From NCBI RefSeq assembly GCF_030687835.1, contig NZ_CP117449.1, forward strand, positions 2,914,001 to 2,978,000: a stretch of DNA of 64,000 nucleotides, given 5' to 3'. A model generated the notes under the pieces. The model did not search any database. It had not been told where the DNA came from and was given only the letters and a program-made list of their open reading frames with translations. Below, in pieces: positions 17,849 to 26,990 of this stretch (positions are counted from its first letter, which is position 1; each line of letters opens with the position of its first letter). The translations under genes were made by a program, and so were the position numbers. The stretch comes from Pseudomonas hefeiensis (lineage in GTDB: Bacteria > Pseudomonadota > Gammaproteobacteria > Pseudomonadales > Pseudomonadaceae).

Positions 17849-18069
17849 GTTCCGAAAGCCTGATCAAGATGGCTAACCAGATCGCGCAGTACTTCGCCAG
17901 TGAACCGGATCACGCGCAGGCAGTGAACGGTGTGCGCCAACACATAAAGAGCTTCTGGACGCCGGCCATGCGTCGCCAGCTAAGTGCTTGGCAAACCGAG
18001 CACCCGGGCGCAGTACTGCATCCCCTGGTGCTGGCGGCACTGACGGAAACCACGGAGGGGGCGGTCTAG
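17845..18069 (+). CDS. fdsD: Formate dehydrogenase delta subunit
   Basis: A 74-residue FdsD-type protein (SLIKMANQIAQYFASEPDHA, then GVRQHIKSFWTPAMRRQL). The family is short, and FdsD supports assembly or activity of the FdsGBA complex. ATG overlaps the fdsA stop. In many species fdsC, encoding a sulfurtransferase/chaperone, lies between fdsA and fdsD; here it is missing. The gene converges on mrpG, 33 bp away, with no clear terminator between. Confidence 0.92.
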   Translation: MSSESLIKMANQIAQYFASEPDHAQAVNGVRQHIKSFWTPAMRRQLSAWQTEHPGAVLHPLVLAALTETTEGAV

Positions 18070-18102
18070 CCGGGGCTGCGATTGCAGGAGAAACCAGGCA
18101 AG

Positions 18103-18465
18103 TCAGCCGCCGTGCTCGTTCGTCCGGCTGCTGACTTCCGCCGGTACGTCATCCCCGGCCATGCGTTTGCGAAACAACGCGGCCCGGGCCAGCAACAGGG
18201 TGGTCACCGGCACCGTGATGGACAGCAGGATCGGTATCAGCCAGGCATGCAGGACCGGCTCGGACTTGAGCGCTGAAAAATAGATGATCGAGGCCAGTGC
18301 CACGCACCAGGCGCCCAGTGTCGAAGCCAGGGCCGGCGGGTGCATGCGCTGGAAATAGTCCTTCAAACGCACCAGGCCGATCGCTCCGGCCAGGGCGAAC
18401 AAGCTGCTGAGTACCAGCAGGATCGCCACGGGAATTTCGACCCACATCGACAGTTCGCCGTTCAT
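18103..18465 (-). CDS. mrpG: Mrp Na+/H+ antiporter subunit G
   Basis: A 120-residue membrane protein with three hydrophobic segments and the MrpG/MnhG pattern FALAGAIGLVRLKDYFQRMH followed by PPALASTLG. Last gene of the mrp operon; its ATG overlaps the mrpF stop by four bases. MrpG is a small structural subunit of the multi-protein monovalent cation/proton antiporter in the inner membrane. Confidence 0.93.
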   Translation of the reverse strand: MNGELSMWVEIPVAILLVLSSLFALAGAIGLVRLKDYFQRMHPPALASTLGAWCVALASIIYFSALKSEPVLHAWLIPILLSITVPVTTLLLARAALFRKRMAGDDVPAEVSSRTNEHGG

Positions 18466-18740
18466 TCAATCACCTCGCCGCGCAACAGGAACTTGGCCAG
18501 GGCGAACGAGCCGACAAAGCCAAACAGGGCAATCATCAGTGCCGCCTCGAAATAGGTGTCACTGGCATAACGAATGCCCAGCACCAGCATCATCAGCATC
18601 GCCACGATGTACAGGTAGTCCAGGGCCAGTACCCGGTCTTGCGCCGACGGCCCCTTGAACAGACGCAGCAAGGTCAGCACCATCGTCAGCGAGAACAGGA
18701 ACAGGCTCACCAGAATCGCATTGGACAGCAACGGGCTCAT
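18462..18740 (-). CDS. mrpF: Mrp Na+/H+ antiporter subunit F
   Basis: A 92-residue protein with three membrane helices. LLRLFKGPSAQDRVLALDYL is the family signature (GP-x-x-xDRVLALD). The true start is the ATG at 18738-18740, which overlaps mrpE's stop; a longer open frame upstream is not coding. MrpF lies in the same complex as MrpA-G. Confidence 0.93.
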   Translation of the reverse strand: MSPLLSNAILVSLFLFSLTMVLTLLRLFKGPSAQDRVLALDYLYIVAMLMMLVLGIRYASDTYFEAALMIALFGFVGSFALAKFLLRGEVIE

Positions 18741-19225
18741 TCGAAAATCTCCATCAGCGGCCGTTCGAAGGTGGCCTTGAAGTGCGCGATGAATGCCGCT
18801 TCGTCGTCCAGATCGAACACATGCAGTAGCAGGACGCTGCGATCCAGGGCCAGTTCCGACCAGACCGTGCCGGGAATCACCGTGGTGATCATCGACAGCG
18901 CCGCCAGGCCATTGGCATCGTGCAGGTCCAGCGGCACCTTGATGAACCGCGAGCGAGGTGGGCGGTGTCCGGCGTTCATCACACTCCAGGCCACGGCCAG
19001 ATTGGACACCAGCACCTCGCGACCCACTAGCAGGAACAACCGCAGCACCGCCCAGGGCCGCCGAATATGGATGGGCCTGGGGCGCAACGGGCGCATCATC
19101 AAAGGTGCCAGCACGCCGAGTGCCGCCCCCAGCAGCAGGTGCCCGGCGCTGAGGGACAGGTTCAACAGCAGCCAGAGCAAGCAGAGTGCCAGGGACAACC
19201 ACGGGGCAGGAAACAGACGTTTCAT
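18737..19225 (-). CDS. mrpE: Mrp Na+/H+ antiporter subunit E
   Basis: A 162-residue subunit beginning at ATG 19223-19225, with two or three N-terminal helices and the soluble MrpE part (SRFIKVPLDLHDANGLAALS, then MITTVIPGTVWSEL, HVFDLDDEAAFI). It overlaps mrpD and mrpF by four bases each. MrpE is required for antiport in characterised Mrp systems. Confidence 0.93.
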   Translation of the reverse strand: MKRLFPAPWLSLALCLLWLLLNLSLSAGHLLLGAALGVLAPLMMRPLRPRPIHIRRPWAVLRLFLLVGREVLVSNLAVAWSVMNAGHRPPRSRFIKVPLDLHDANGLAALSMITTVIPGTVWSELALDRSVLLLHVFDLDDEAAFIAHFKATFERPLMEIFE

Positions 19226-20904
19226 GGTTGCACCTCTGTCAGTGCGCTGTCCGCTTTCGGGCCGGGGACGGCGCGGGTCGCGAGCACCGACATCACATAG
19301 TGTTCGGGATTGTTCAGCCCGGCGGCAGCCTCCTGGGTGCAGCGCAGCAGTGGCTCGGCCTTGAAGGTCAACGCGATGCCCAACCCTAGCAGCACGATGA
19401 TCGGCAGGCATTCAAAAGGTCGCAACAACGGTGAAGGCCGCTCTTGCGGCGTCCAGAAACGCTGGATACCCAGGCGCGAGAACGCGATCAACGACGCCAG
19501 CCCCGACAGGATCAGCAACGCCAACAACCCCCACGCCTGGTTCGACACCGGTTCCACACTTTCCCCAAGCCCCTGAGGGTTGAGCAGCGCGCTCATGAGC
19601 CCCAGCTTGCCGATGAACCCCGAAAGCGGCGGCATGCCCACCACCAGCAGTGTGCAGGCGATGAAACTCAAGCCGAGGAAGGCCATGGTCCAGGGAATGA
19701 CTTGCCCGATGACGGCTTTCTGTTCGTCATCGAGGTTGATGCCCTTGGGCGGTTGCAGGGATTCAAGCGGCCGAGGCAGGACATCGAGATCGTCCTCCAG
19801 CGACGGTTCATTGGCCGAGCGCGAGCGTTCGATCAGCTCGGCCAGCAAGAACAACGCACAGAGTGCCAGGGTCGAGCTCACCAGATAGAACAGCGCCGCA
19901 CCCACCAGGTTTGGCTGGGCAAAGCCGATGGCCGACAACAGGATTCCGGCGGACACCAGGATACTCAGGCTGGCCATGCGTTCCAGGCGCTGGGCGGCAA
20001 GAATGGCGATGGCGGCACAGACAATCGTCGCCATGCCGCCGTAGATCAGCCAGTCGCCGCCGAAATACGCCGAGGCACCGGCCTGGCCGGAGAACAGCAA
20101 CGTCCACAGACGCAGGATCGTGTAGACGCCGACCTTGGTCATGATCGCGAACAGCGCTGCCACCGGCGCACTGGCGGCGCTGTAGGCCGGCACCAGCCAG
20201 AAGTTCAGCGGCCACATCCCGGCCTTGGCCAGAAATGCCACCGCCAGGATTCCGGCCCCGGCGTGCAGCAAACCCCGGTCGGCTTCCGGCACCAGCGGCA
20301 CCTTCAACGCCAGGTCAGCCATGTTCAACGTGCCGGTGACGCCATAGATCAGCGCCGCGCCGATCAGGAACAGCGACGAGGCCAGCAGGTTGATGGAAAT
20401 GTAGTGCAACCCCGATGACACCCGCGCCCGGCCCGAGCCGTGCAGCATCAAACCGTACGATGCTGCCAGCAGCACCTCGAAGAACACAAACAGATTGAAC
20501 AGATCCGCCGTCAGGAAGGCCCCGTAGAGGCCCATCAACTGGATCTGGAACAGCGCATGGAAACTCGCCCCGGCACGATCCCAGCGGGCTGTGGCGAACA
20601 GCAAGGCACAGACGGCGATGATACCGGTCAGCACCAGCATCAGCGCCGACAGACGATCGACCACCAATACGATGCCGAACGGCGCCTGCCAGTTGCCCGG
20701 CAGGTATACGCCGATGGAGGCGGGCAGGGCCTGGTCCTGGGTCCACTGCAACAACAGCATGGCGATGCCCAGGCCCAGCAGGCTGGATAACAGGTTGATC
20801 CGCGCTTTGAGCGGGCGATGCTTCTCGCCCAGCATGAGCATCAATGCAGCGGTCAGCAGCGGCAACAGGATCGGCGCCGCGATCAAATGAGGCGTCAAGA
20901 TCAT
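19222..20904 (-). CDS. mrpD: Mrp Na+/H+ antiporter subunit D
   Basis: A 560-residue polytopic protein related to the proton-pumping NuoL/M/N family. The start ATG is at 20902-20904. Typical features: FETLLAASYGLMLHGSGRAR-like segment (here EVLLAASYGLMLHG), LAKAGMWPLNFWLVPAYSAA with the conserved lysine helix, and a long hydrophilic insert near LEDDLDVLPRP. It forms one of the two large ion-translocating subunits. ATGA overlaps with mrpC and mrpE. Confidence 0.95.
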   Translation of the reverse strand: MILTPHLIAAPILLPLLTAALMLMLGEKHRPLKARINLLSSLLGLGIAMLLLQWTQDQALPASIGVYLPGNWQAPFGIVLVVDRLSALMLVLTGIIAVCALLFATARWDRAGASFHALFQIQLMGLYGAFLTADLFNLFVFFEVLLAASYGLMLHGSGRARVSSGLHYISINLLASSLFLIGAALIYGVTGTLNMADLALKVPLVPEADRGLLHAGAGILAVAFLAKAGMWPLNFWLVPAYSAASAPVAALFAIMTKVGVYTILRLWTLLFSGQAGASAYFGGDWLIYGGMATIVCAAIAILAAQRLERMASLSILVSAGILLSAIGFAQPNLVGAALFYLVSSTLALCALFLLAELIERSRSANEPSLEDDLDVLPRPLESLQPPKGINLDDEQKAVIGQVIPWTMAFLGLSFIACTLLVVGMPPLSGFIGKLGLMSALLNPQGLGESVEPVSNQAWGLLALLILSGLASLIAFSRLGIQRFWTPQERPSPLLRPFECLPIIVLLGLGIALTFKAEPLLRCTQEAAAGLNNPEHYVMSVLATRAVPGPKADSALTEVQP

Positions 20905-21245
20905 TCCTTGGGCTCCCGACCGTCCACATGGTCCGTGCCGGTCAGGCCCCGGGAGGCCAGCAGGACCACCAGGAACAGCGCGGTCATGGCGAAGCTGATC
21001 ACAATCGCGGTGAGGACCAGGGCCTGGGGCAGTGGGTCGGTGTAATGCAGCAGGTCCTGGGGTATGCCGTCCTTGATGATCGGTTCCTTGCCGATGAACA
21101 GGCTGCCCATGCTGAAGATGAACAGGTTGACGCCATAGGACAGCAGGCACAGGCCCATGACCACTTGGAACGTCCGTGGCCGCAGCACCAGCCAGACCCC
21201 GGAGGCGGCCAGCACGCCGATTGCTATTGCGATGACTTCTTCCAT
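20901..21245 (-). CDS. mrpC: Mrp Na+/H+ antiporter subunit C
   Basis: A 114-residue NuoK-like subunit with three helices. GLCLLSYGVNLFIFSMGSLF and the tail DPLPQALVLTAIVISFAMTA are diagnostic of MrpC (DPLPQALVLTAIVI). Begins one base after the fused mrpA gene ends and overlaps mrpD by four bases. Confidence 0.95.
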   Translation of the reverse strand: MEEVIAIAIGVLAASGVWLVLRPRTFQVVMGLCLLSYGVNLFIFSMGSLFIGKEPIIKDGIPQDLLHYTDPLPQALVLTAIVISFAMTALFLVVLLASRGLTGTDHVDGREPKE

Positions 21246-24172
21246 CAGGCCGCGCCTCCCGCTACCGGTTGTGCAATGGGTTTTGGATGCAGGCCAGGCT
21301 TGTGGGCCCGCACCGATTGGTGCGCCAGAGCGGTGAGAATCAACAGGGTCGAACCGACCACTACGGCGTAGACGCCGATGTCGAAGAACAGCGCGCTGGC
21401 CAAGTGAATATCACCCAGCAACGGCAACTCGAAATGCCAGGTGTGGGTGGTCAGGAACGGATAACCGACGGCCATCGCCCCAAGTCCCGTGACCGTGGCG
21501 AACAACAGCCCCGTGCCCATCCAGCGCAGCGGACGCAGGCTCATCTGCGCTTCGACCCATTGGGTGCCGGCGACCATGTATTGCAAGATGAACGCCACCG
21601 ACATCACCAGTCCGGCGACGAAACCGCCACCGGGTTGGTTATGACCGCGCATGAACAGGTAGAACGACACCACCAGGGAGATCGGCAGCAGCAAGCGCAC
21701 CAGCACCGACGGCACCATCATGAACCCCAGCGCGGTATCACTGGCGTGGCGCGGGTTGACCAGATCGGTGACCACGTCGGGTGCCAGCAGACGCTGTTGG
21801 GCCGGTAGCTGCATGCTTTCCTTGGGTGGTCGGAAACGGCGCAGCAGGGCGAAGACCGCCAGGGCCACCGCCGCCAGCACTGTGATTTCTCCCAAGGTGT
21901 CGAAGCCGCGGAAATCCACCAGCATCACGTTCACCACGTTGCTGCCGCCGCCCTCGGGCAAGGCCCGGCTGAGGTAAAACGAAGAAATATCGTTGGGTGT
22001 CTGACGGGTCAGCATCGCGTAGGACAGCAGCGCCATGCCGCCACCGACGGCGATGGACAGCAACAGATCCCGCAGGCGCCGGATGCGGGCGCGTCGTTCG
22101 CTGTTGGGCCGCGGCGCTGCATCCTCGATCCGCCGGGGCAGCCAGCGCAGGCCCAGCAGGATCAGCACCGTGGTCACCACTTCCACGGCCAGTTGCGTCA
22201 GGGCCAGATCGGGCGCCGAGAACCAGACGAAGGTCACGCAGGTCATCAGGCCGCAGACGCTGACCATGGTCAGGGCCGCGAGCCGGTGATACTTGGCCTG
22301 CCAGGCCGCGCCCAGGGCGCAGGCAATTGCCAGTAGCCACAGGGTCACGAACACGATGGAGCCGGGGATCTTCGGCCGGTCGCCCCACACCAGCGGGCTG
22401 TTGAGCATCGGAATCAGTCCCGCCAGTACGGCGGCCAGCACCAGCCAGAACAACTGCGCTTGCAGGCGCCGGGTACTGATCTTGCGTTCCAGTCGTCGGC
22501 CCTGACGCATCATTAGCACCAGGCAGCGCTCGAACAGCCGCTTGCCGCTGAATCGACCAATGAACGGTGGATGGGTGATGTGGCCCAGTTTGAACTGATT
22601 GCGCAGCAGCAGATAAAGCACGATGCCGCCGGACATCGCCACCAGGCTCATGATCATCGGCGCGTTCAGACCGTGCCAGATTGCCAGGCTGTACTCAGGC
22701 AACGGGCCGCCCACCACCGGCAGTGCGGCGGCTGCCAGCAACGAACCGACCACTTGGGCAGGGAAAATGCCTACCAGCAGACAGGCGAACACCAGCAACT
22801 CCACCGGCGCTCGCATCCAGCGTGGAGGCTCATGGGGGGTATGGGGCAGGTCGGTGGCGGTGGGGCCGAAGAACACGTCCACGGTAAAGCGCAGGGAGTA
22901 GGCGACGCTGAAGGTCCCGGCGATGGTGGCGATGATTGGCAGCGCCAACTCGACCCAGGCCGTGGCGGAGATGAACACGGTTTCGGCGAAGAACATCTCC
23001 TTGGACAAGAACCCGTTGAGCAGCGGCACTCCGGCCATCGCCGCGCTGGCGACCATGGCCAGGGTGGCGGTGAACGGAATCAGCCGCACCAGACCGCTGA
23101 GCCGACGAATATCGCGGGTGCCGCTTTCGTGGTCGATGATCCCGGCGGCCATGAACAGCGAGGCTTTGAAGGTGGCGTGGTTAAGAATATGAAACACCGC
23201 CGCCACCGCGGCCAACGGACTGTTGAGACCCAGTAACAGGGTGATCAGCCCCAGATGGCTGATGGTGGAGTAGGCCAGCAGCCCCTTGAGGTCGTTCTGG
23301 AACATCGCGCAGTAGGCACCCAGCAACAACGTACAGGCCCCGGCGCCGCCGACGATGTAAAACCATTGTTCACTGCCCGACAGCGACGGCCACAACCGCG
23401 CCAGCAGGAATACACCGGCCTTGACCATGGTGGCCGAATGCAGATACGCCGACACCGGAGTGGGCGCGGCCATGGCATGGGGAAGCCAGAAATGAAAAGG
23501 AAACTGCGCACTTTTGCTCAGCGCGCCGATCAGGATCAGCGGCAGCAGAACGGGGTAGAGGGTGTGGTCACGGATCACGTTGCCGGCAGCCAGGACCTGG
23601 TCCAGGTCATAGCTGCCCACCACATGGCCGAGGATCATCACGCCGGCCAACAGGCACAACCCGCCGGCCCCGGTCACCATCAAGGCCATGTAGGCACCGC
23701 GCCGGGCATCGGCGCGGTGGTGCCAATAGCCGATCAGCAGGAATGAGAACAGGCTGGTCAGTTCCCAGAAGAACACCATCTGGATCAGGTTGCCGGAAAT
23801 CACCAACCCAAGCATGGCGCCCATGAAGGCCAGGAAAAACGCAAAGAAACGCGGTACCGGATCGTCCGGCGACATGTAGTAGCGGGCATACAGCGACACC
23901 AGCGTGCCGATGCCCAGCACCAGCATCGCGAACAGCCAGGCGAAACCGTCCAGGCGCAGCACGAAATTCAGGCCCAGGCTCGGTAGCCAGAAATACTCCT
24001 CACGAATCACGCCACCGTCGGCGATCTGCGGGTACAGCAAAGCCACCTGAACGGTGCCGACCAAGGCCACGAGGCCTGCCAGCAAAGATTCGGCGTTACG
24101 GGCGTTATGCGGCAGCAGCGCCGCGATACAGCTGCCGATGAAGGGCAAAAGCAATAGAACTATCAGTGACAT
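21245..24172 (-). CDS. mrpA: Mrp Na+/H+ antiporter subunit A fused to subunit B
   Basis: A 975-residue membrane protein. The first ~500 residues are NuoL-like (SLYARYYMSPDDPVPRFFAF, HSATMVKAGVFLLARLWPSL). Then comes the MrpA C-terminal region (DLALTQLAVEVVTTVLILLG). The last ~150 residues correspond to MrpB (SVLVRLLLPISLVVSFYLFM, RGHNQPGGGFVAGLV). The A-B fusion is typical of the group 2 Mrp/Pha/Sha systems found in Pseudomonas. It is the main Na+(K+)/H+ translocating subunit and contributes to salt and pH tolerance. First gene of the operon. Confidence 0.95.
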   Translation of the reverse strand: MSLIVLLLLPFIGSCIAALLPHNARNAESLLAGLVALVGTVQVALLYPQIADGGVIREEYFWLPSLGLNFVLRLDGFAWLFAMLVLGIGTLVSLYARYYMSPDDPVPRFFAFFLAFMGAMLGLVISGNLIQMVFFWELTSLFSFLLIGYWHHRADARRGAYMALMVTGAGGLCLLAGVMILGHVVGSYDLDQVLAAGNVIRDHTLYPVLLPLILIGALSKSAQFPFHFWLPHAMAAPTPVSAYLHSATMVKAGVFLLARLWPSLSGSEQWFYIVGGAGACTLLLGAYCAMFQNDLKGLLAYSTISHLGLITLLLGLNSPLAAVAAVFHILNHATFKASLFMAAGIIDHESGTRDIRRLSGLVRLIPFTATLAMVASAAMAGVPLLNGFLSKEMFFAETVFISATAWVELALPIIATIAGTFSVAYSLRFTVDVFFGPTATDLPHTPHEPPRWMRAPVELLVFACLLVGIFPAQVVGSLLAAAALPVVGGPLPEYSLAIWHGLNAPMIMSLVAMSGGIVLYLLLRNQFKLGHITHPPFIGRFSGKRLFERCLVLMMRQGRRLERKISTRRLQAQLFWLVLAAVLAGLIPMLNSPLVWGDRPKIPGSIVFVTLWLLAIACALGAAWQAKYHRLAALTMVSVCGLMTCVTFVWFSAPDLALTQLAVEVVTTVLILLGLRWLPRRIEDAAPRPNSERRARIRRLRDLLLSIAVGGGMALLSYAMLTRQTPNDISSFYLSRALPEGGGSNVVNVMLVDFRGFDTLGEITVLAAVALAVFALLRRFRPPKESMQLPAQQRLLAPDVVTDLVNPRHASDTALGFMMVPSVLVRLLLPISLVVSFYLFMRGHNQPGGGFVAGLVMSVAFILQYMVAGTQWVEAQMSLRPLRWMGTGLLFATVTGLGAMAVGYPFLTTHTWHFELPLLGDIHLASALFFDIGVYAVVVGSTLLILTALAHQSVRAHKPGLHPKPIAQPVAGGAA

Positions 24173-24431
24173 AGGCTTCTATTCGGCGGGAGTTTGTCAG
24201 GGATCATACGTGGCGTGCGTCCGATCACCAACCGCCAGCCTGTCGCAGAATCCTACAAGGTAGATGGATTTTTCCTGTTTTTGGGTGTTTCGGTGAGCGC
24301 CGGTTCGTTGGGATCGGCCAAGGATAACAAGGCACTCGTACCACACGAACGGTCTCCGGGTGCAGTACCTATGTACCGCACTTCAGCACGGCTTCATCGC
24401 CATGCTGCGCCATACAGAAAAGGAGATCTGT

Positions 24432-26990
24432 ATGGCAACGCGAACATTTAGCGATGGATCAGATGGAACGGTAGTCATCAGGCCTGGGCCAACGGCTTCA
24501 GGTGGCGGTTTCCAGATTGGAAGCGGCGGCTTTTCAGGCGGGTTTGGTGGCTCGGGCAGCAGGCGCAGCAAACGCCGCCGTAAAGCCAGGGCCAGAGCCA
24601 GGTACGAACAGATTAAGGCCCAGCAAGAAGCTCAGGCAAAGGCAGACGCGGAGAAGGCCACCGCCATGGCCCAGGAGCAAGCGCGTCTCCAGGCACGGCA
24701 ACAAGCGCTGGCGACAATGGTCCAGCGATACACCAATACCCGGGCCGAGGTGGATCGGAACTTCGCGGGCAAAAAGCAACAACTCGACGCATCTCTTCAA
24801 AAGGACATCGCCGCCGCAAAACGGCCCCCCGTTTCGAACTCGACCGAACGCTGGCAGCTATACACCATCACCAAAGAGAAAAACGAGATCGACGGGCTGA
24901 TCGCCCGAAAAACCACGGAACTCAACGCCAAGAACAGCGCCGCCCGTGTCTTCGACGGACAGGATCCGCTCACCCGTTCGGCGAACGACTACCGCACGCG
25001 ACTGGCTCAATTCGGCGCCGCGCTTGAAGAAGGTCACCGACTCTGGGAACAGGCTTACACCGCGGCCCAAGAGGCCCGGCTGCTGTCGGAGCAGATCAAG
25101 GCACTCACCGAAAAGTCCAACTCGCTGGCCCGGCACCATGCCGAACAGACCGTGGTTTGGCGGGAGCGGGAGGCTGTCTGGGAGCGCCAACGTCAGTATG
25201 CCGAGCAGCGGGCGGAGCGCATCCGTTTCAAACAGCAAGTGGATGAAAGCATTCGACTGGAGCGGTTCAGGCAAATCCATACCCTGAGTGTGCCTGCGCT
25301 TTCGATGACTGCGGGCGGGATGGTATTGAGCCAGGGGACCGTGTTTGTGCCCCGGCAAGACACGGCGGTATTGGACAAGGCTGTCCAGTCGACCGTGGAG
25401 ATGCTCGGTGAGTTAAAGAGCATTGCCTTGAAGGGGCCAGGTTTATTTATCGCGCTGGCGACACACACCACCCCTCTGGGCAACGGAGAACTTACTGTCG
25501 AGCAACGTCGACGATTGTTTCAAGGCGTTGGCGTACCGGCCCAGGCACTGGGTCTGGCGGACGAGCAGAGGCTGAGGTCAGTTGCCGACGCAGGTGGCTC
25601 GGTAGAAATGCCTCACCGGCTAAAACCTGAAACCGTATCCGAAGGCACCACGATCCACGTCGCCAGTACCGGCGGGGCAATCAGTGCTCAGGTTCCGGTC
25701 ATCAATGCAGTCCTGGACCCACTGTCCGGCCTCTATAAGGCCGAAGTTCCTGGCGTTGTAACCCGGCAACTACAGTTCGCCACTGACGCGGTGCCACACA
25801 CTGCCCCGACAACCCCGTCAGTGCTGATGCTCATGGCGCCACAAGTCGAGACCCTTCCGGCGGGCGCGGACCTACGCATTCAAGACTGCATCGTCTGCGT
25901 GCCTGGCCTGCCACCAACCTATTTCTCTTTCGATTTGCCACCCCTCGGCTCAGGCATCGTCACGGGCGCTGGCAAACCGGCAGCGAATGATTGGTGGAAC
26001 ACCGCAAGCCAGGCCCAGGGTGCGGCCATTCCCGAACAGCTCGGCCACCAGCTACGGGCTCGGGAAATCAAGTCGTTCAGTGCTTTCGATCAGGCCGTAT
26101 GGCAAACCCTGGCCGAGCATCCGACGCTGTGGAGCGACATAGACGAAATCAACCAAAAACGCATCGAACGTGGCTTTGCGCCCTATGCGCCGAAAAGCAC
26201 TTGGGTCGGTGAGCGTCGCCAATTCGAACTGCGTTACCAGGAGCGGGCAGAGCTGGGTGAAAACCCGTTCAACCTCGACCGCATCAGCATTACCACGCCA
26301 AACAGCCTGCTCGGCAGACCGGGTATCGTCCCGGCCGTCATACCCTGGCCGGCGCCTCCCATCGGCAACGGCCCCCGAACACCCCTGGTCCCGCCGGGCA
26401 TCGAACAGCTCGGCCCGACCACCTTACCGATTACACCGCCACTTTCGCCGGTATATCCCGGCAACCCTGTAATCCCGGTCCTACCGGAAAACGAGACGTT
26501 TCCGGCTGTTGATCCGGGGCAAGTCGGTGCCAATATTCCGGGGTATCCGGCGGACATGGAGCTGCCTTCGCCGGGGTTGGTGTTTGTCGGCCCTCCGGTA
26601 GAACCGTTGGAGGTGGGGCCGTATAACGAACTCAGTGGTCGAAGCAGAGCGGATGGGTTGGATATTGATCACATACCGTCTAGGAAGGCGTTGGAGTTTC
26701 ATATTCGTATGAACGGTTACGATATGAGCCCCTTCGAAATCCGGGAAGCGATCCGACGGGCACCGTGCATTGCCGTTCCTTCAAGTGTCCATCGCGAATT
26801 CAGTGAGACGTATGGTGGACGCAACAGTTTGGAGAAGAGCATGAATGATGCTGCAGATCTGGAGGCAGCAGTGAACAGTAACCTAGCAGCACTAAAACCG
26901 GGTCTTATGGAGTCTGGTGCATCAGAGTCAGATATAGATGCGGCCCTAGAGTTGTTGCACGATTTGCATAAAAAACAGGGGTGGTACTGA
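24432..26990 (+). CDS. S-type pyocin/colicin-like bacteriocin with dead internal DNase domain and novel C-terminal toxin
   Basis: An 852-residue bacteriocin starting at ATG 24432 (AGGAG upstream). A Gly/Ser-rich start (10-43) is followed by a basic RRSKRRRKARARARY patch, a long helical coiled coil (about 55-280) and a pyocin S translocation domain (about 285-505). Residues 517-628 are homologous to a colicin/pyocin HNH DNase (WWNTASQAQGAAIPEQL...), but the HNH core ELHH...TPKRHIxxH has become ELRY...TPNSLLG, so it cannot be catalytic. A proline-rich linker (629-713) leads to a different C-terminal domain (725-852) with DIDHIPS (Asp746/His747), His787 and TYGGRN. That pattern suggests a His-Me-finger-like nuclease, but I do not recognise the family. 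No LexA-type box was seen upstream. The immunity gene follows directly. Confidence 0.88.
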   Translation: MATRTFSDGSDGTVVIRPGPTASGGGFQIGSGGFSGGFGGSGSRRSKRRRKARARARYEQIKAQQEAQAKADAEKATAMAQEQARLQARQQALATMVQRYTNTRAEVDRNFAGKKQQLDASLQKDIAAAKRPPVSNSTERWQLYTITKEKNEIDGLIARKTTELNAKNSAARVFDGQDPLTRSANDYRTRLAQFGAALEEGHRLWEQAYTAAQEARLLSEQIKALTEKSNSLARHHAEQTVVWREREAVWERQRQYAEQRAERIRFKQQVDESIRLERFRQIHTLSVPALSMTAGGMVLSQGTVFVPRQDTAVLDKAVQSTVEMLGELKSIALKGPGLFIALATHTTPLGNGELTVEQRRRLFQGVGVPAQALGLADEQRLRSVADAGGSVEMPHRLKPETVSEGTTIHVASTGGAISAQVPVINAVLDPLSGLYKAEVPGVVTRQLQFATDAVPHTAPTTPSVLMLMAPQVETLPAGADLRIQDCIVCVPGLPPTYFSFDLPPLGSGIVTGAGKPAANDWWNTASQAQGAAIPEQLGHQLRAREIKSFSAFDQAVWQTLAEHPTLWSDIDEINQKRIERGFAPYAPKSTWVGERRQFELRYQERAELGENPFNLDRISITTPNSLLGRPGIVPAVIPWPAPPIGNGPRTPLVPPGIEQLGPTTLPITPPLSPVYPGNPVIPVLPENETFPAVDPGQVGANIPGYPADMELPSPGLVFVGPPVEPLEVGPYNELSGRSRADGLDIDHIPSRKALEFHIRMNGYDMSPFEIREAIRRAPCIAVPSSVHREFSETYGGRNSLEKSMNDAADLEAAVNSNLAALKPGLMESGASESDIDAALELLHDLHKKQGWY
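26378..26574 (+). repeat. 197-bp direct repeat, copy 1 (pyocin linker)
   Basis: This segment encodes residues about 650-714 of the pyocin, the proline-rich linker (PLVPPGIEQLGPTTLP ...PADMELPSP). It recurs at 28320-28516 with one mismatch (T at 26444, C at 28386) and no gaps, in the same orientation. Sequence identity stops sharply at both ends. The two copies bracket the present toxin tip and its immunity gene. Confidence 0.97.

Noticed and set aside
24173..24431. SOS (LexA) box or other inducible promoter upstream of the pyocin
   Set aside because: I looked for CTGT-N8-ACAG and saw no convincing match; a degenerate or PrtN-type site cannot be excluded.
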